Assembly: GCF_008369935.1 (NCBI RefSeq)
Contig: NZ_VTUZ01000008.1
Span: 235,299 to 299,298, forward strand
Source: Paraburkholderia panacisoli
GTDB lineage: Bacteria > Pseudomonadota > Gammaproteobacteria > Burkholderiales > Burkholderiaceae
DNA length: 64,000 nucleotides
Direction: 5' to 3'
Shown: positions 53,217 to 62,655 of the stretch, piece by piece
How positions within the stretch are numbered: position 1 is the first letter of the stretch
How the letters are laid out: every line of letters starts with the position of its first letter
Made by a program: the position numbers and the translations under genes
Notes under the pieces: model-generated
The model's input: the letters and a program-made list of their open reading frames with translations, nothing else
The model's database searches: none
What the model was told of the DNA's origin: nothing

Positions 53217-53951
53217 ATGCCGCTTTCGACAACGCCGTCAGCCGATGCCGGCCGCAGCAGCCTGCCGGTGATCGTGGTAACGGGCATGGCGTTCGAAGCG
53301 CGGATCGCGCGCGGCGAGGGCGTCGAGGTGGTCTACGCGGCGCGCGCCGATCTGCTCGAACGGGCGCTGAGTGCGGCGGTCGCGCGCGGCTGTGCGGGCA
53401 TCATCAGTTTCGGGACGGCGGGCGGATTGGCGCCGGATCTGGAACCGGGCTCGCTGATCGTCGCGGACGCCATCGAAGGGCCGTTCGGGCGGCTCGAAAC
53501 CGATCGGCAATGGACTGACAGGCTCGCTGCCGCGATGGTCGCAGGGCCGCTCGCGGTGCGTCTGCGACGCGGCCTGATGGCGGCGGTTAGCGCACCCTTG
53601 GTGACGGCAGATGACAAGCGCGCGCTGCATCGCGCGGCGGGCGCGTTGGCGGTGGATATGGAGTCGCACATCGCCGGCGCGACGGCCGCCGCACGTGGGC
53701 TACCGTTCGCCGTGTGCCGCGCGATAGTCGACCCGGCATGGCGCACGCTGCCGTCCGCCGCGACGGCTGGCCTGCGCGACGACGGCAGCACGGCGCTCGG
53801 GCCGATTCTGCGCGAGCTGCTGCGACAACCGTCGCAACTCGGCGCGCTGATTCAGGTTGCCGTCGACGCCCGCGCCGCACGGACCTCTCTGGTGCAGGCG
53901 CGACAGGCGATGGCCGAGGCCGGGGCTTTGCGCATGATGACGGCGGTTTGA
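53217..53951 (+). CDS. hpnG: Hopanoid-associated phosphorylase HpnG
   Basis: 244 residues with a nucleoside-phosphorylase fold (IVVTGMAFEARIARGEGVEVVYA; GIISFGTAGGLAPDLEPGSLIVAD; AVDMESHIAGATAAARGLPFAVCRAIVD). It removes adenine from adenosylhopane to give phosphoribosylhopane, the step after HpnH. It lies 3 bp after shc at the end of the four-gene operon. Confidence 0.88.
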   Translation: MPLSTTPSADAGRSSLPVIVVTGMAFEARIARGEGVEVVYAARADLLERALSAAVARGCAGIISFGTAGGLAPDLEPGSLIVADAIEGPFGRLETDRQWTDRLAAAMVAGPLAVRLRRGLMAAVSAPLVTADDKRALHRAAGALAVDMESHIAGATAAARGLPFAVCRAIVDPAWRTLPSAATAGLRDDGSTALGPILRELLRQPSQLGALIQVAVDARAARTSLVQARQAMAEAGALRMMTAV

Positions 53952-54123
53952 AGGGCAGTCGGTAGCCCGAGCGGCACGCGGTTTCCAGCAATGACTGTCA
54001 CGCGGAAATTCAGTAGCCGTTGAAATACTAGGGAAAACCCCTATATTTGGTACAATGTCAGTGTTAACCCTAGGTTCGCGGGCGCAGACCCGCCGACCTG
54101 GAGCACCAAACACGGAGTGCCAA

Positions 54124-54603
54124 ATGAATTTCCATACCAGAAAGTGGGTCAAGCCCGAAGACCTCAACCCCAACGGGACGCTGTTCGGCGGCAGCCTGCT
54201 GCGCTGGATCGACGAAGAAGCGGCGATCTACGCGATCTGTCAGCTGGACAATCAGCGTGTCGTGACCAAGTTCATGTCCGAGATCAACTTCGTCAGCTCC
54301 GCGCGTCAGGGCGACATCATCGAGCTGGGCATGACCGCCACGCATTTTGGCCGCACGTCGATCACGCTTCGCTGCGAAGTGCGCAACAAGATCACGCGCA
54401 AGAGCATCCTGACCGTCGACAAGATGGTGTTCGTCAATCTCGACGAAAACGGCGAGCCCGCGCCGCACGGCCGCACGCAGATCCGTTATGCAGACGAGGC
54501 GTTTGCGCGCTATCGCGAAAGTTCACGGCCGGCGCCGCAAGGCGTGGTTGCAGTCGAAGATGAGAGGCTGGCGGCACGCGCTGAGGCGGAGGCCTTGCAT
54601 TGA
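54124..54603 (+). CDS. Acyl-CoA thioesterase (hotdog, YciA/ACOT type)
   Basis: 159 residues. The hotdog active-site region (NPNGTLFGGSLLRWIDEEAAIYA) and the HotDog-ACOT continuation (VTKFMSEINFVSSARQGDIIELG) are clear. It hydrolyses acyl-CoA esters in the cytosol. GGAG 6 bp upstream sets the start at 54124; an in-frame ATG at 54055 lies in the promoter region, where TAGGGAAAACCCCTATATT precedes a TACAAT box. It is embedded in the hopanoid region but has no known hopanoid step. Confidence 0.9.
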   Translation: MNFHTRKWVKPEDLNPNGTLFGGSLLRWIDEEAAIYAICQLDNQRVVTKFMSEINFVSSARQGDIIELGMTATHFGRTSITLRCEVRNKITRKSILTVDKMVFVNLDENGEPAPHGRTQIRYADEAFARYRESSRPAPQGVVAVEDERLAARAEAEALH

Positions 54604-54779
54604 GGTAGTTGATCGGCTTGCGTGCGTTGCCGGGCGGCGGTATTGCGCCTTGGGGCGTGCCGACGTGTTACTGGCGTTCTGTTCAGTCTTACCCGCTTTT
54701 AGCTAGTCTTCGCGGGACACCCATTCCGGGCGTCCCGCAGCGCTTTGGTACTTCTCCAGCGCGTTTCCTTCCTCAATCC

Positions 54780-55802
54780 CTATTGCGCGACCGGTGCCGA
54801 AGCCGGTTGTTTGTCGTCGGCCGGTGCGGTTTGAGGTGTCGGCGCCGGTGTGCCTGATGCGGCTGCCGGTGCCGCAGCCGGCGGCATCGCCGGCACTGCG
54901 CCCGCCGCGCCGCTAGCAGGCGTGTCGCCCGGATCGGTGTAGTTGGGCACGCCGGCCGGGGCACCGGTGGCAGCACCAGAGGCCGCGTTCGGAGCTTGCG
55001 CAGCGTCGCCCGGGTCCGCGTAGTTCGGCAGCGCGGCCGGTGCACCGGCGGCGGGTGCGGCGCCGGCCGGCGCCGCCGCGCCGGAGTCGTCCTGATCGTC
55101 GTAGTTCGGCAACGGCGCGGCGTTGTCGCTCGTGCCGCGCAGACGCGCGCGGCGTTGCTGCGTGTACGCGTCGCGCACGAACGAGTATTTGTCGAGCGCG
55201 GCCTGCTGCAACAGATCGGTGGCGCCGAGCAGGTCAGAGCGCGTGCTCACGAACTGCAGCAAATACAGCGGATTGCGCACCGCCGGTTCCATGTAGTTCA
55301 ACGGATTGAACTTCACATCCACGATGAGGCCCACGCTGTCGCGCACAGTGCTCGGCCCGAACAGCGGCAGAACGAGATACGGGCCCGACGGAATTCCCCA
55401 GTGCCCGAGCGTCAGACCGAAATCCTGGTGGTGCTTGGGCAGGCCCGCGGGCGTCGCCCAGTCGAGCAGACCCCCTAGACCGAAGACCGAGTTGAACGCG
55501 AAGCGCATGATGTCTTCCGTCGCGTCGGTGATCTTCAATTGCAGCAGCGCGTTCGCGGCGTTGGCCAGATCGCCCAGGTTCGAGAAGAAGTTGCTGACGG
55601 CAGTGCGCAACGGCTGCGGCGTCACCTTCTGATAGCCCTTGGCAACCGGCTCGGCGATATAGCGGTCCACGCCGTCGTTGAAATTGAACACGACCCGGTT
55701 GACCGGTTCGAAAGGGTCGCCGGGCTTGCGGTCGGGGCCGGTTGCACAACCGGTGATCAGACCCGCGGCGGCAAGCGCAAGGGCGGTGTTACGCAAATTC
55801 AT
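54780..55802 (-). CDS. MlaA/VacJ-family outer-membrane lipoprotein with long repetitive tail
   Basis: 340 residues from ATG 55802. The lipobox is ITGC (Cys19). The MlaA core (DPFEPVNRVVFNFNDGVDRYIAEPVAKGYQKVTPQPLR ... WGIPSGPYLVLPLFGPSTVRDS) ends near residue 235. The remaining ~105 residues are Ala/Pro-rich and include three copies of a PNYxDxxD motif. MlaA moves lipids across the outer membrane. Here it sits 2 bp from hpnN on the same strand, which suggests a dedicated hopanoid trafficking role. Confidence 0.9.
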   Translation of the reverse strand: MNLRNTALALAAAGLITGCATGPDRKPGDPFEPVNRVVFNFNDGVDRYIAEPVAKGYQKVTPQPLRTAVSNFFSNLGDLANAANALLQLKITDATEDIMRFAFNSVFGLGGLLDWATPAGLPKHHQDFGLTLGHWGIPSGPYLVLPLFGPSTVRDSVGLIVDVKFNPLNYMEPAVRNPLYLLQFVSTRSDLLGATDLLQQAALDKYSFVRDAYTQQRRARLRGTSDNAAPLPNYDDQDDSGAAAPAGAAPAAGAPAALPNYADPGDAAQAPNAASGAATGAPAGVPNYTDPGDTPASGAAGAVPAMPPAAAPAAASGTPAPTPQTAPADDKQPASAPVAQ

Positions 55803-55804
55803 GC

Positions 55805-58420
55805 TTATATTCCTCTTTGCTTCGCGCGACGTTGGCGCGGCTTGCCCATGAGCACCGGCTGAAACACCACCGCGCCGATCAGCGTGCACAACAGCGACAG
55901 CGCCAGCAGCCGACCCATGCTCGACGTGCCCGGATGGTGCGACAGCCAGAGGCTACCAAACGCGGTTGCCGTTGTCGCCGCGCTGAACAGCACGGCATGC
56001 GTCAGGCTCGATTGCAGAAGGCCGGTTTGCCCGTTGCGCCAGGCCATCACGAAGTAGATCTTGAATGCCACGCCGACGCCGAGCATCAGCGGCAACGCGA
56101 TGATATTCGCAAAGTTCAGCGGCATGCCGAACACCACGCATAACTCCAGCGTGACGAGCGCCGAGACGAGCAGCGGTACCAGCGTGCGCAGCACGTCGCT
56201 GATGCGCCGCAGCGCGACCCACAGCAGGATCGCAATCGACAGCAGCGCGTAGGCGGCGGCTTGCAGGAACGCCTTGATGATCGTGTCGGCCGAATGCAGG
56301 ATCGAAATCGGTCCGCCGATCGCGCCGGGCTCCGCCTTCTTCACCGCATGCGCGAAGCGCGCGAGCATCGCGTCGTCGTTCGGATCGGTGCCGGGCTGGA
56401 CCTTCGGCCCGATGTCGACGAGCGCGCGGCCGTCCTTCGACACCCACGCGGCGGAGATTTCCCCAGGCACGTTCTCGCGGGTAATTTCGGTCGGCTGCAG
56501 CAGGTTTTCCAACTGCTTCAAGGCGATGCGCAGCGTGTCGGACATCGCGGTTTCCGCGCGGTCGCGCGTGGCGGCGTTGGCGGCGGCCAGCTTTTGCAGC
56601 GTCGCCGACAGATGCTGTGCTTCCGCGGCGCCCGGACCCGGATGATCCTCGGCGGCCAGCGAGAGCTGGTTCGACGCGCGTTTGAGCGCGGCCACGCGCA
56701 GCTCGTCGGTGGCCTGCGGTGCGGGCTGCTGCTGCAGCGCGGGCAACAGTTGCTGCGCGGCGCTCGCGATCAGCATCATCTTTTGCTGCTGCTCGCTCGG
56801 GATGAAAGTGTTCAGCGTGGTGACGCGGCCCACTTCGGGCAACGCGCGCAAACGCGCGGCCATCTGGTCGGCTGCGGCGAGCGAGGGCGCCAGCGCATGC
56901 ACGTTGTTGACCGCGGCTTCCGGCGAGTCCTTCAGCGACAGCAGTGTCGCCATCGATTCCGTGTGCGGGTCCTTCAGATGCAGCGGGTTGAAGTCGAAGC
57001 GCAAATGCGTGAGCAACGGCGTTGCGCCAATCACGACGATCAGCGTGCCGATCAGCACCGGTCTGCGGTGTTGATCGAGGAAATCGTCGACGGGCGCGAG
57101 TTGCTTGAAACCCGGCGAGCCGGTTTCGCCCGGCGGGTTGAAGACCTTCAGCAGCGCCGGCAGCAGTGTCATATTGGTGAAGTACGCGACGAACATGCCG
57201 ACGCCGGCGATCTGACCGAGCTCCGACACGCCGCGATACGCGGTTGGCAGGAACGAGAAGAAGCTTAACGCGACCGCGACGGCCGCGAGCGTGAGCGGCA
57301 CGCCGATACTGTGCGCAGTATGCATCAGCGCGGCGGAAAGCCGGTTGTCGCGGTTGCGCTCCTCACGGTATTTGACGCCGAACTGCACGCCGAAATCGAC
57401 CCCGAGCCCGATGAACAGCACCATGAAGGCGACCGAGATCATGTTGAGCGCGCCGACCATCAGGAGGCCGAGCGCGGCGGTAATCGCGAGTCCGACGAAC
57501 AGCGTGATGAACACGGCGGCGATCATGCGGCCCGAGCGCAGCGCGAGCCACAGAATGACCAGCACGACGATGAAGGTGCCGATGCCGTTGAGCACCGCGC
57601 CGTCCTGGACCGACGCGAACTCTTCGTCGGCGAGCGGCTGTTCGCCGGTCAGGCGGATCGTCGCGCCATAGCGCGAGTCGAGGTGTAGCGACGCAGCGGT
57701 GTCGCGGATCGCTTTCGACGCGATTGCGCCCGGCTGCAGCGCGTCGTAGTTGACGACCGGCTGCACGATCACGAACGAGCGCGCCGGATCGGTGGCGACG
57801 GTCTTATCGACCAGCGCGCGCCACGAGAACGCCGCGGGCTGACCGGCCAGCACGCGGTCGAGCGTGTTCGCGCTTTGCGATAGCAGGTGGCTCATGTCGC
57901 CGAGCTTCACCTGGCCGAGTTGCAACGGCAGCAGCAGGCTCGTGGTCAGCGTGCCGGCGAGCCCGGTCAGGCTCGGGTCGTGGGCGAGGGCGTTTACGAG
58001 CGGGCGCGACTGGACGAGTTGCGAGGTGGTGGACATCACCTCGTCGGTTGACGGGAACAGCAGGCCATTGTGTTCGAAGAACGGGCCGCCGGCGGGCTGC
58101 GATACCGCGACGAACTCCTTCGGGTCGCTCTTGAGCGCGGCGGTCAGCGCATTGGCGGCGGCATCGGCGAATTCCGGCGCGCGCGCTTCGACCACCACCA
58201 GCACGGTTTGACCGCGATCCGGGAAGGCCTGGCTCAGCGCGTTCTCGAGCGCCGTCCATTGTTTGTCGGTTTCGATCAGACGGCTGATGTCCGTATTGAT
58301 CTTGAAGTTATGTACAACGTAGAAGCTGCTCAAAATGGCGAGCACGATCGACAGTGCGATGATCCGGAACGGATGGCGCACCGAAGAGGCGACGAGACGG
58401 ACGATAGATGACTTCAGCAT
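55805..58420 (-). CDS. hpnN: Hopanoid transporter HpnN (RND/MMPL superfamily)
   Basis: 871 residues from ATG 58420. Two RND halves are visible, each with a membrane helix, a large periplasmic loop and a five-helix bundle (first bundle [20 protein letters not shown] ... [19 protein letters not shown]; second bundle from ~720). HpnN carries hopanoids to the outer membrane. It is followed at once by the MlaA-like gene and is divergent from hpnM, giving a compact transport module. The longer frame to 58531 has no support. Confidence 0.93.
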   Translation of the reverse strand: MLKSSIVRLVASSVRHPFRIIALSIVLAILSSFYVVHNFKINTDISRLIETDKQWTALENALSQAFPDRGQTVLVVVEARAPEFADAAANALTAALKSDPKEFVAVSQPAGGPFFEHNGLLFPSTDEVMSTTSQLVQSRPLVNALAHDPSLTGLAGTLTTSLLLPLQLGQVKLGDMSHLLSQSANTLDRVLAGQPAAFSWRALVDKTVATDPARSFVIVQPVVNYDALQPGAIASKAIRDTAASLHLDSRYGATIRLTGEQPLADEEFASVQDGAVLNGIGTFIVVLVILWLALRSGRMIAAVFITLFVGLAITAALGLLMVGALNMISVAFMVLFIGLGVDFGVQFGVKYREERNRDNRLSAALMHTAHSIGVPLTLAAVAVALSFFSFLPTAYRGVSELGQIAGVGMFVAYFTNMTLLPALLKVFNPPGETGSPGFKQLAPVDDFLDQHRRPVLIGTLIVVIGATPLLTHLRFDFNPLHLKDPHTESMATLLSLKDSPEAAVNNVHALAPSLAAADQMAARLRALPEVGRVTTLNTFIPSEQQQKMMLIASAAQQLLPALQQQPAPQATDELRVAALKRASNQLSLAAEDHPGPGAAEAQHLSATLQKLAAANAATRDRAETAMSDTLRIALKQLENLLQPTEITRENVPGEISAAWVSKDGRALVDIGPKVQPGTDPNDDAMLARFAHAVKKAEPGAIGGPISILHSADTIIKAFLQAAAYALLSIAILLWVALRRISDVLRTLVPLLVSALVTLELCVVFGMPLNFANIIALPLMLGVGVAFKIYFVMAWRNGQTGLLQSSLTHAVLFSAATTATAFGSLWLSHHPGTSSMGRLLALSLLCTLIGAVVFQPVLMGKPRQRRAKQRGI

Positions 58421-58633
58421 GTAGGCGAACGTGGCCTTATCACGGATGTTGTTTTTGACGAAAGTGCACAAGTATACAGAGCCTGGGCGCTGCAACCCGA
58501 CTTCGGTAGCAAGTGTGGCTCCCGGTGACACAATCAGGGGCGGGAACGCAATCTCGGTATACTGGTCTATCTTGCTTTCGCCCCGGGCTCGCTAGCCCGC
58601 CGGCGCTTACTTCTCTCAAGTTCTGGCGACCGT

Positions 58634-59239
58634 ATGAAACGTTATCTATCTGCTTTTCTGGCTGCGGCCGTGGTGTCCACGGCGGCTTACGCGCAAAGCT
58701 CGCCTGATGCGCTGGTAAAAAGTGCCGTCGAAGGCACGGTCGCCGCGATGAAGGCCGATCCCCAGGCGCGCGGCGGCGACATGGCGAAGATCACCGAACT
58801 GGTCCAGACGCGCTTCGTGCCCGCCACGGATTTCCAGCGCACCACGCGCATCGCGGTCGGCAAGCCGTGGTCGACCGCGACCCCCGAGCAGCAAAAGCAG
58901 CTGTACGAGCAGTTTACGCTGCTGCTGGTGCACACTTACGCCGCATCGCTTTCGCAGTTGCGCGACCAGGACGTGAAGTTCAAGTTCGTGCCGGCGAACG
59001 TGCAGGCCGGCTCCACTGATGTCGTCGTGCAGTCGCATGTGATCAGCAACGGCGGCGACGATTCGATCGACTACCGGCTGACCAAAGGCCCCTCCGGCTG
59101 GAAGATTTACGACATCAACATGATGGGCGCGTGGCTGATCCAGGTGTATCAGACGCAGTTCGCCGACCAGATTGCCAAAGGCGGGATCGACGGGCTGATC
59201 AAGTTTCTGACGGCGCACAATGCGCGCGGCGCGGGTTAA
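58634..59239 (+). CDS. hpnM: HpnM, MlaC-like periplasmic lipid-binding protein
   Basis: 201 residues with a Sec signal ending TAAYA (about residue 20). The mature part (VKSAVEGTVAAMKADP ... ELVQTRFVPATDFQRTTRIAVGKPWSTATPEQQKQLYEQFTLLL) is MlaC/Ttg2D-like. It should shuttle lipid, probably hopanoids, through the periplasm between HpnN and the MlaA-like lipoprotein. A strong terminator follows. Confidence 0.9.
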   Translation: MKRYLSAFLAAAVVSTAAYAQSSPDALVKSAVEGTVAAMKADPQARGGDMAKITELVQTRFVPATDFQRTTRIAVGKPWSTATPEQQKQLYEQFTLLLVHTYAASLSQLRDQDVKFKFVPANVQAGSTDVVVQSHVISNGGDDSIDYRLTKGPSGWKIYDINMMGAWLIQVYQTQFADQIAKGGIDGLIKFLTAHNARGAG

Positions 59240-59265
59240 GTCCTGGTGGTTTTCAGGGCTGTAAA

Positions 59266-59302
59266 GAAAAAGCGCGGTGGCCATCAAGCCACCGCGCTTT
59301 TT
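59266..59302. terminator. Bidirectional terminator between hpnM and hpnH
   Basis: AAAAAGCGCGGTGG, an 8-base loop, then CCACCGCGCTTTTT form a long stem with A-run and T-run on either side. It ends both convergent transcripts. Confidence 0.92.
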
Positions 59303-59345
59303 GCTTATGCGCGACCCGGGGCGGCGCGAACCGCCCGTCGTGCCG

Positions 59346-60500
59346 TTAGTGCGCGGCGGTAGCCGTCTGCACCTTCTTGCCCTTGCCGGTGCGCTGAATC
59401 TCTTCCAGCTTGATCTCCACGTGGCGGGAGAACACATACTCGGCGGGGCGCTGATTGTCGAGCGGGATGTCCTTGGTGAACGCACCGGTGGTCTTCGGGC
59501 CGCGCAAGCTGACCTTCAGCGCCTTCAGCGGATGCGCAACCGTGTCCATCACGGCCGTCGCTTCGAAGCCGCAGTGCACCATGCAGTCGGCGCACTTCTC
59601 GTAGTTGCCCGTGCCGTAGTTGTCCCAGTTCGTGGTTTCCATCAGTTCCTTGAAGGTCTTCACGTAGCCTTCGCCGACCAGATAGCACGGCTTCTGCCAG
59701 CCGAACACGGTACGCGCCGGGTTGCCCCACGGCGTGCACTCGTAGGTCTGATTGCCGGCCAGGAAGTCGAGGAACATCGCCGACTGGCTGAACGACCAGT
59801 TTTTGCCGTTGTTGCCGCGCTTGAAAATTTCGCGGAACAGATGCTTGGTCTTGTCGCGGTTCAGGAAGTGCTGCTGGTCCGGCGCGCGCTCATACGCATA
59901 ACCCGGCGAAACGGTAATGCCGTCCACGCCCATCGGGCCCAGCGTGTCGAAGAACGCGGCGACGCGTTCCGGCACGGCGTCGTTGAACAACGTGCAGTTG
60001 ATGTTCACGCGGAAGCCACGGCGCTTCGCTTCGCGAATCGCGGCCACGGCTTTCTCGTACACGCCTTCCTGCGACACCGAGTGATCGTGTGCTTGCTTGT
60101 CGCCGTCCAGATGGACCGACCAGACGAAGTACGGATTCGGCTCGTAGTCGTCCATTTTCTTTTCCATCAGCAACGCGTTCGTGCACAGATAGACGAACTT
60201 CTTGCGCGCGATGATGCCCTTCACGATCTGCGGCATTTCCTTGTGTAGCAGCGGCTCGCCGCCTGCGATCGAGACCACTGGCGCGCCGCATTCGTCGACT
60301 GCGCCGAGGCATTCTTCCAGCGACAGACGCTGATTCAGGATGGGATCCGGATAGTCGATCTTGCCGCAGCCATTGCAGGCGAGATTGCAGCGGAACAGCG
60401 GCTCCAGCATCAGTGCGAGCGGGTAGCGTTTGTTGCCGGAGAGGTGCTGACGCATGATGTATGCGCCGACCCGAACTTTCTGTAGCAGCGGAATAGACAA
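59346..60500 (-). CDS. hpnH: Adenosyl-hopene transferase HpnH (radical SAM)
   Basis: 384 residues. The radical-SAM cluster motif C38-x3-C42-x2-C45 (RCNLACNGCGKIDYP) and GGEPLLH are visible, and the C-terminal DUF3463 region (NYEKCADCMVHCGFEATAV) has extra cysteines. It joins hopene to the 5'-deoxyadenosyl group, the first step of C35 hopanoid side-chain synthesis. It lies 10 bp after ispH on the same strand. Confidence 0.95.
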   Translation of the reverse strand: MSIPLLQKVRVGAYIMRQHLSGNKRYPLALMLEPLFRCNLACNGCGKIDYPDPILNQRLSLEECLGAVDECGAPVVSIAGGEPLLHKEMPQIVKGIIARKKFVYLCTNALLMEKKMDDYEPNPYFVWSVHLDGDKQAHDHSVSQEGVYEKAVAAIREAKRRGFRVNINCTLFNDAVPERVAAFFDTLGPMGVDGITVSPGYAYERAPDQQHFLNRDKTKHLFREIFKRGNNGKNWSFSQSAMFLDFLAGNQTYECTPWGNPARTVFGWQKPCYLVGEGYVKTFKELMETTNWDNYGTGNYEKCADCMVHCGFEATAVMDTVAHPLKALKVSLRGPKTTGAFTKDIPLDNQRPAEYVFSRHVEIKLEEIQRTGKGKKVQTATAAH

Positions 60501-60510
60501 GATGTCCTCC

Positions 60511-61455
60511 TTAAACTTCGCGTGCGGCGAGTGGTTGCATCAGTTTCGATGGCAACTTGAATTCGACTTTTTCTTCACGGCCCGCCATCGTCGTGACATC
60601 GACAGGCCCCAATGCGCTCAGCGCATCGATTACGTTCTTGACCATCTCTTCCGGCGCCGAAGCACCGGCCGTGATGCCGACCGTCTGCACGTTGGCAAAC
60701 CATTCCGGCTTCACTTCCGAACCGTCGGCGACGAGGTAGCTCGCCACGCCGCTTTCGCTGCCGATCTCGCGCAGCCGGTTCGAGTTGGAGCTGTTGGTGG
60801 CGCCCACCACCAGCAGCACGTCGACCTGCTTGCTCAGTTCGCGCACCGCCGCCTGGCGGTTTTGCGTGGCATAGCAGATGTCGCGCGTATCAGGACCGAC
60901 GATGTTGGTGAAGCGGCGCAGCAACGCGTCGATGATGCCGCGCGTGTCGTCCACCGACAGCGTGGTTTGCGTGACATAAGCGAGCGGCGCGTCGGCCGGC
61001 AGGTCCAGATGCGCGACTTCGGCTTCGCTTTGCACCAGCAGCACCTTACCCGGAATCTGGCCGATCGTGCCTTCCACTTCAGGGTGGCCCGCGTGGCCGA
61101 TCAGGATCAGCGTGCGGCCGGCGCCCACATATTGGCGACCTTGTACATGGACCTTCGTGACGAGCGGGCAGGTCGCGTCTAGCACGTCCAGGCCGCGTGC
61201 CTCCGCGTCGCGCTCGACCGTTTGAGCAACGCCATGCGCGCTGAAAATGGCCACGGCGCCTTGCGGCACCTCATCGAGTTCCTCGACGAAGCGCGCACCT
61301 TTCTGGCGCAGATTGTCGACCACGTGCCGGTTGTGGACGATCTCGTGACGAACGTACACGGGCGCGCCGTGTTGCTGTAACGCACGATCGACGATCTCGA
61401 TTGCGCGAACAACACCCGCACAAAAGCCGCGGGGCTGAGCAAGGATGACTCGCAT
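60511..61455 (-). CDS. ispH: 4-hydroxy-3-methylbut-2-enyl diphosphate reductase IspH
   Basis: 314 residues. Iron-sulfur cysteines lie in PRGFCAGV (C12), [11 protein letters not shown] and the third in [11 protein letters not shown]; substrate residues are in SSNSNRL. It makes IPP and DMAPP, the last step of the non-mevalonate isoprenoid route that feeds hopanoids. It is first in an ispH-hpnH operon, which ties isoprenoid supply to hopanoid extension. A second, housekeeping ispH is expected elsewhere in such genomes. Confidence 0.94.
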   Translation of the reverse strand: MRVILAQPRGFCAGVVRAIEIVDRALQQHGAPVYVRHEIVHNRHVVDNLRQKGARFVEELDEVPQGAVAIFSAHGVAQTVERDAEARGLDVLDATCPLVTKVHVQGRQYVGAGRTLILIGHAGHPEVEGTIGQIPGKVLLVQSEAEVAHLDLPADAPLAYVTQTTLSVDDTRGIIDALLRRFTNIVGPDTRDICYATQNRQAAVRELSKQVDVLLVVGATNSSNSNRLREIGSESGVASYLVADGSEVKPEWFANVQTVGITAGASAPEEMVKNVIDALSALGPVDVTTMAGREEKVEFKLPSKLMQPLAAREV

Positions 61456-61788
61456 AAATGGGCGAACTCCGACTGACGCGGGTTGCGAAGAAGTCCATAA
61501 GCGTGACTTTATCGCCGCGATCGTCTAATTAGTTGACGTCTTGAGCCCCGGCGACGAGCCGGTACAGCAAAACCAAACGCGCATTCTAACGCTATCAGGC
61601 CAGCTTTGCTTTTGGCGCGCCCCTTGTGTTGGGCGCGAGCCGCAGGCGCAGCTTGCCTCGCGGCGCCGTATCCAGGATGCGTGCCGCCATGTTGGCACGC
61701 TGCAACGGTTTGACGGAACCCTTAAACTACGGGGTCCCTGCGGCGCGCATCGCGAGCCGCATTACAGAATGGTTTCGAGGCTCGCTGG
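61456..61788. other. 333-bp divergent promoter region between ispH and hpnC
   Basis: No gene is seen. It must hold promoters for the ispH-hpnH and hpnC-hpnB operons. A plus-strand frame from 61541 overlaps hpnC in another frame and is rejected. Confidence 0.5.
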
Positions 61789-62655
61789 ATGGACGTCGAA
61801 CAGTACGAAAATTTTCCGATCCCGAGCGTGTTGCTGCCGAAGGCGCTGCGCGCGCCTATCGACATTATCTATCAGGTTGTGCGCACCGCGGCCGATATCG
61901 CCGACGAAAGCGACTGGAGCACCGCCGAGCGACACGCCGGCCTCGCCGACCTGCGCGCGGGTCTGGACGCGGTGGCGCAGCGGCGCGCGGCGCCGGTCCA
62001 TCCGTTGCTGTTCGGCAAACTAGCCGGCGTGGTCGCACAGTATAAACTGCCGCTCGCGCCGTTTTATGATCTGCTTGACGCCTGCGCGCAAGACATCGAC
62101 ACCCGCCGCTATGCCGACCGGGCCGCGCTGCTGGACTATTGCCGTCACTCGGCGAACCCGCTCGGGCATCTGATGCTGCATCTGCTCGACGCGGCGACGC
62201 CGGAGAATCTCGCCGATGCCGACGCGATCTGCACGGCGTCGCAGCTGATCAGTTTCTGGCTGGACGTGGCCGCCGACTGGAAAAAAGATCGCGTGTACGT
62301 GCCGCTTGCGGATCTGCGGCGCTTTGACGTAACCGAAGCGCATATCGCCAACGGCGTGGCCGACGACGCCTGGCGCTCGTTGATGGCCTACGAGGTGTCG
62401 GTCGTGCGGCAGACATTGGTGCGCGGCGCGCCGCTCGCGCTGCGCATGCCGGGGCGGCTCGGCATTGAACTGTGCGCCGCCGTGCATGGCGGCCTGCGCT
62501 TTCTCGAACGGATCGAGAAGGCGGGCTACGACGTGTTTCGCGAACGTCCGGTGCTCAACAAATTTGACTGGTGCGTGGTCGCGCTGCGCACCGTGGTGAT
62601 GCGGCTGTCGCGGCGCGTCGGCGTAGAGGCGCGTTCAATCGAGGGTAGTGCTTAA
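61789..62655 (+). CDS. hpnC: Hydroxysqualene synthase HpnC
   Basis: 288 residues. It converts presqualene diphosphate to hydroxysqualene. The N-terminus ENFPIPSVLLPKALRAPIDIIYQVVRTAADIADESDW is HpnC-like, but the first aspartate motif reads ADIAD instead of the usual DDIAD. The second motif region (ISFWLDVAADWKKDRVYVPLADLRRFDV) is intact. It overlaps hpnB by one base (TAATG). Confidence 0.92.
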   Translation: MDVEQYENFPIPSVLLPKALRAPIDIIYQVVRTAADIADESDWSTAERHAGLADLRAGLDAVAQRRAAPVHPLLFGKLAGVVAQYKLPLAPFYDLLDACAQDIDTRRYADRAALLDYCRHSANPLGHLMLHLLDAATPENLADADAICTASQLISFWLDVAADWKKDRVYVPLADLRRFDVTEAHIANGVADDAWRSLMAYEVSVVRQTLVRGAPLALRMPGRLGIELCAAVHGGLRFLERIEKAGYDVFRERPVLNKFDWCVVALRTVVMRLSRRVGVEARSIEGSA

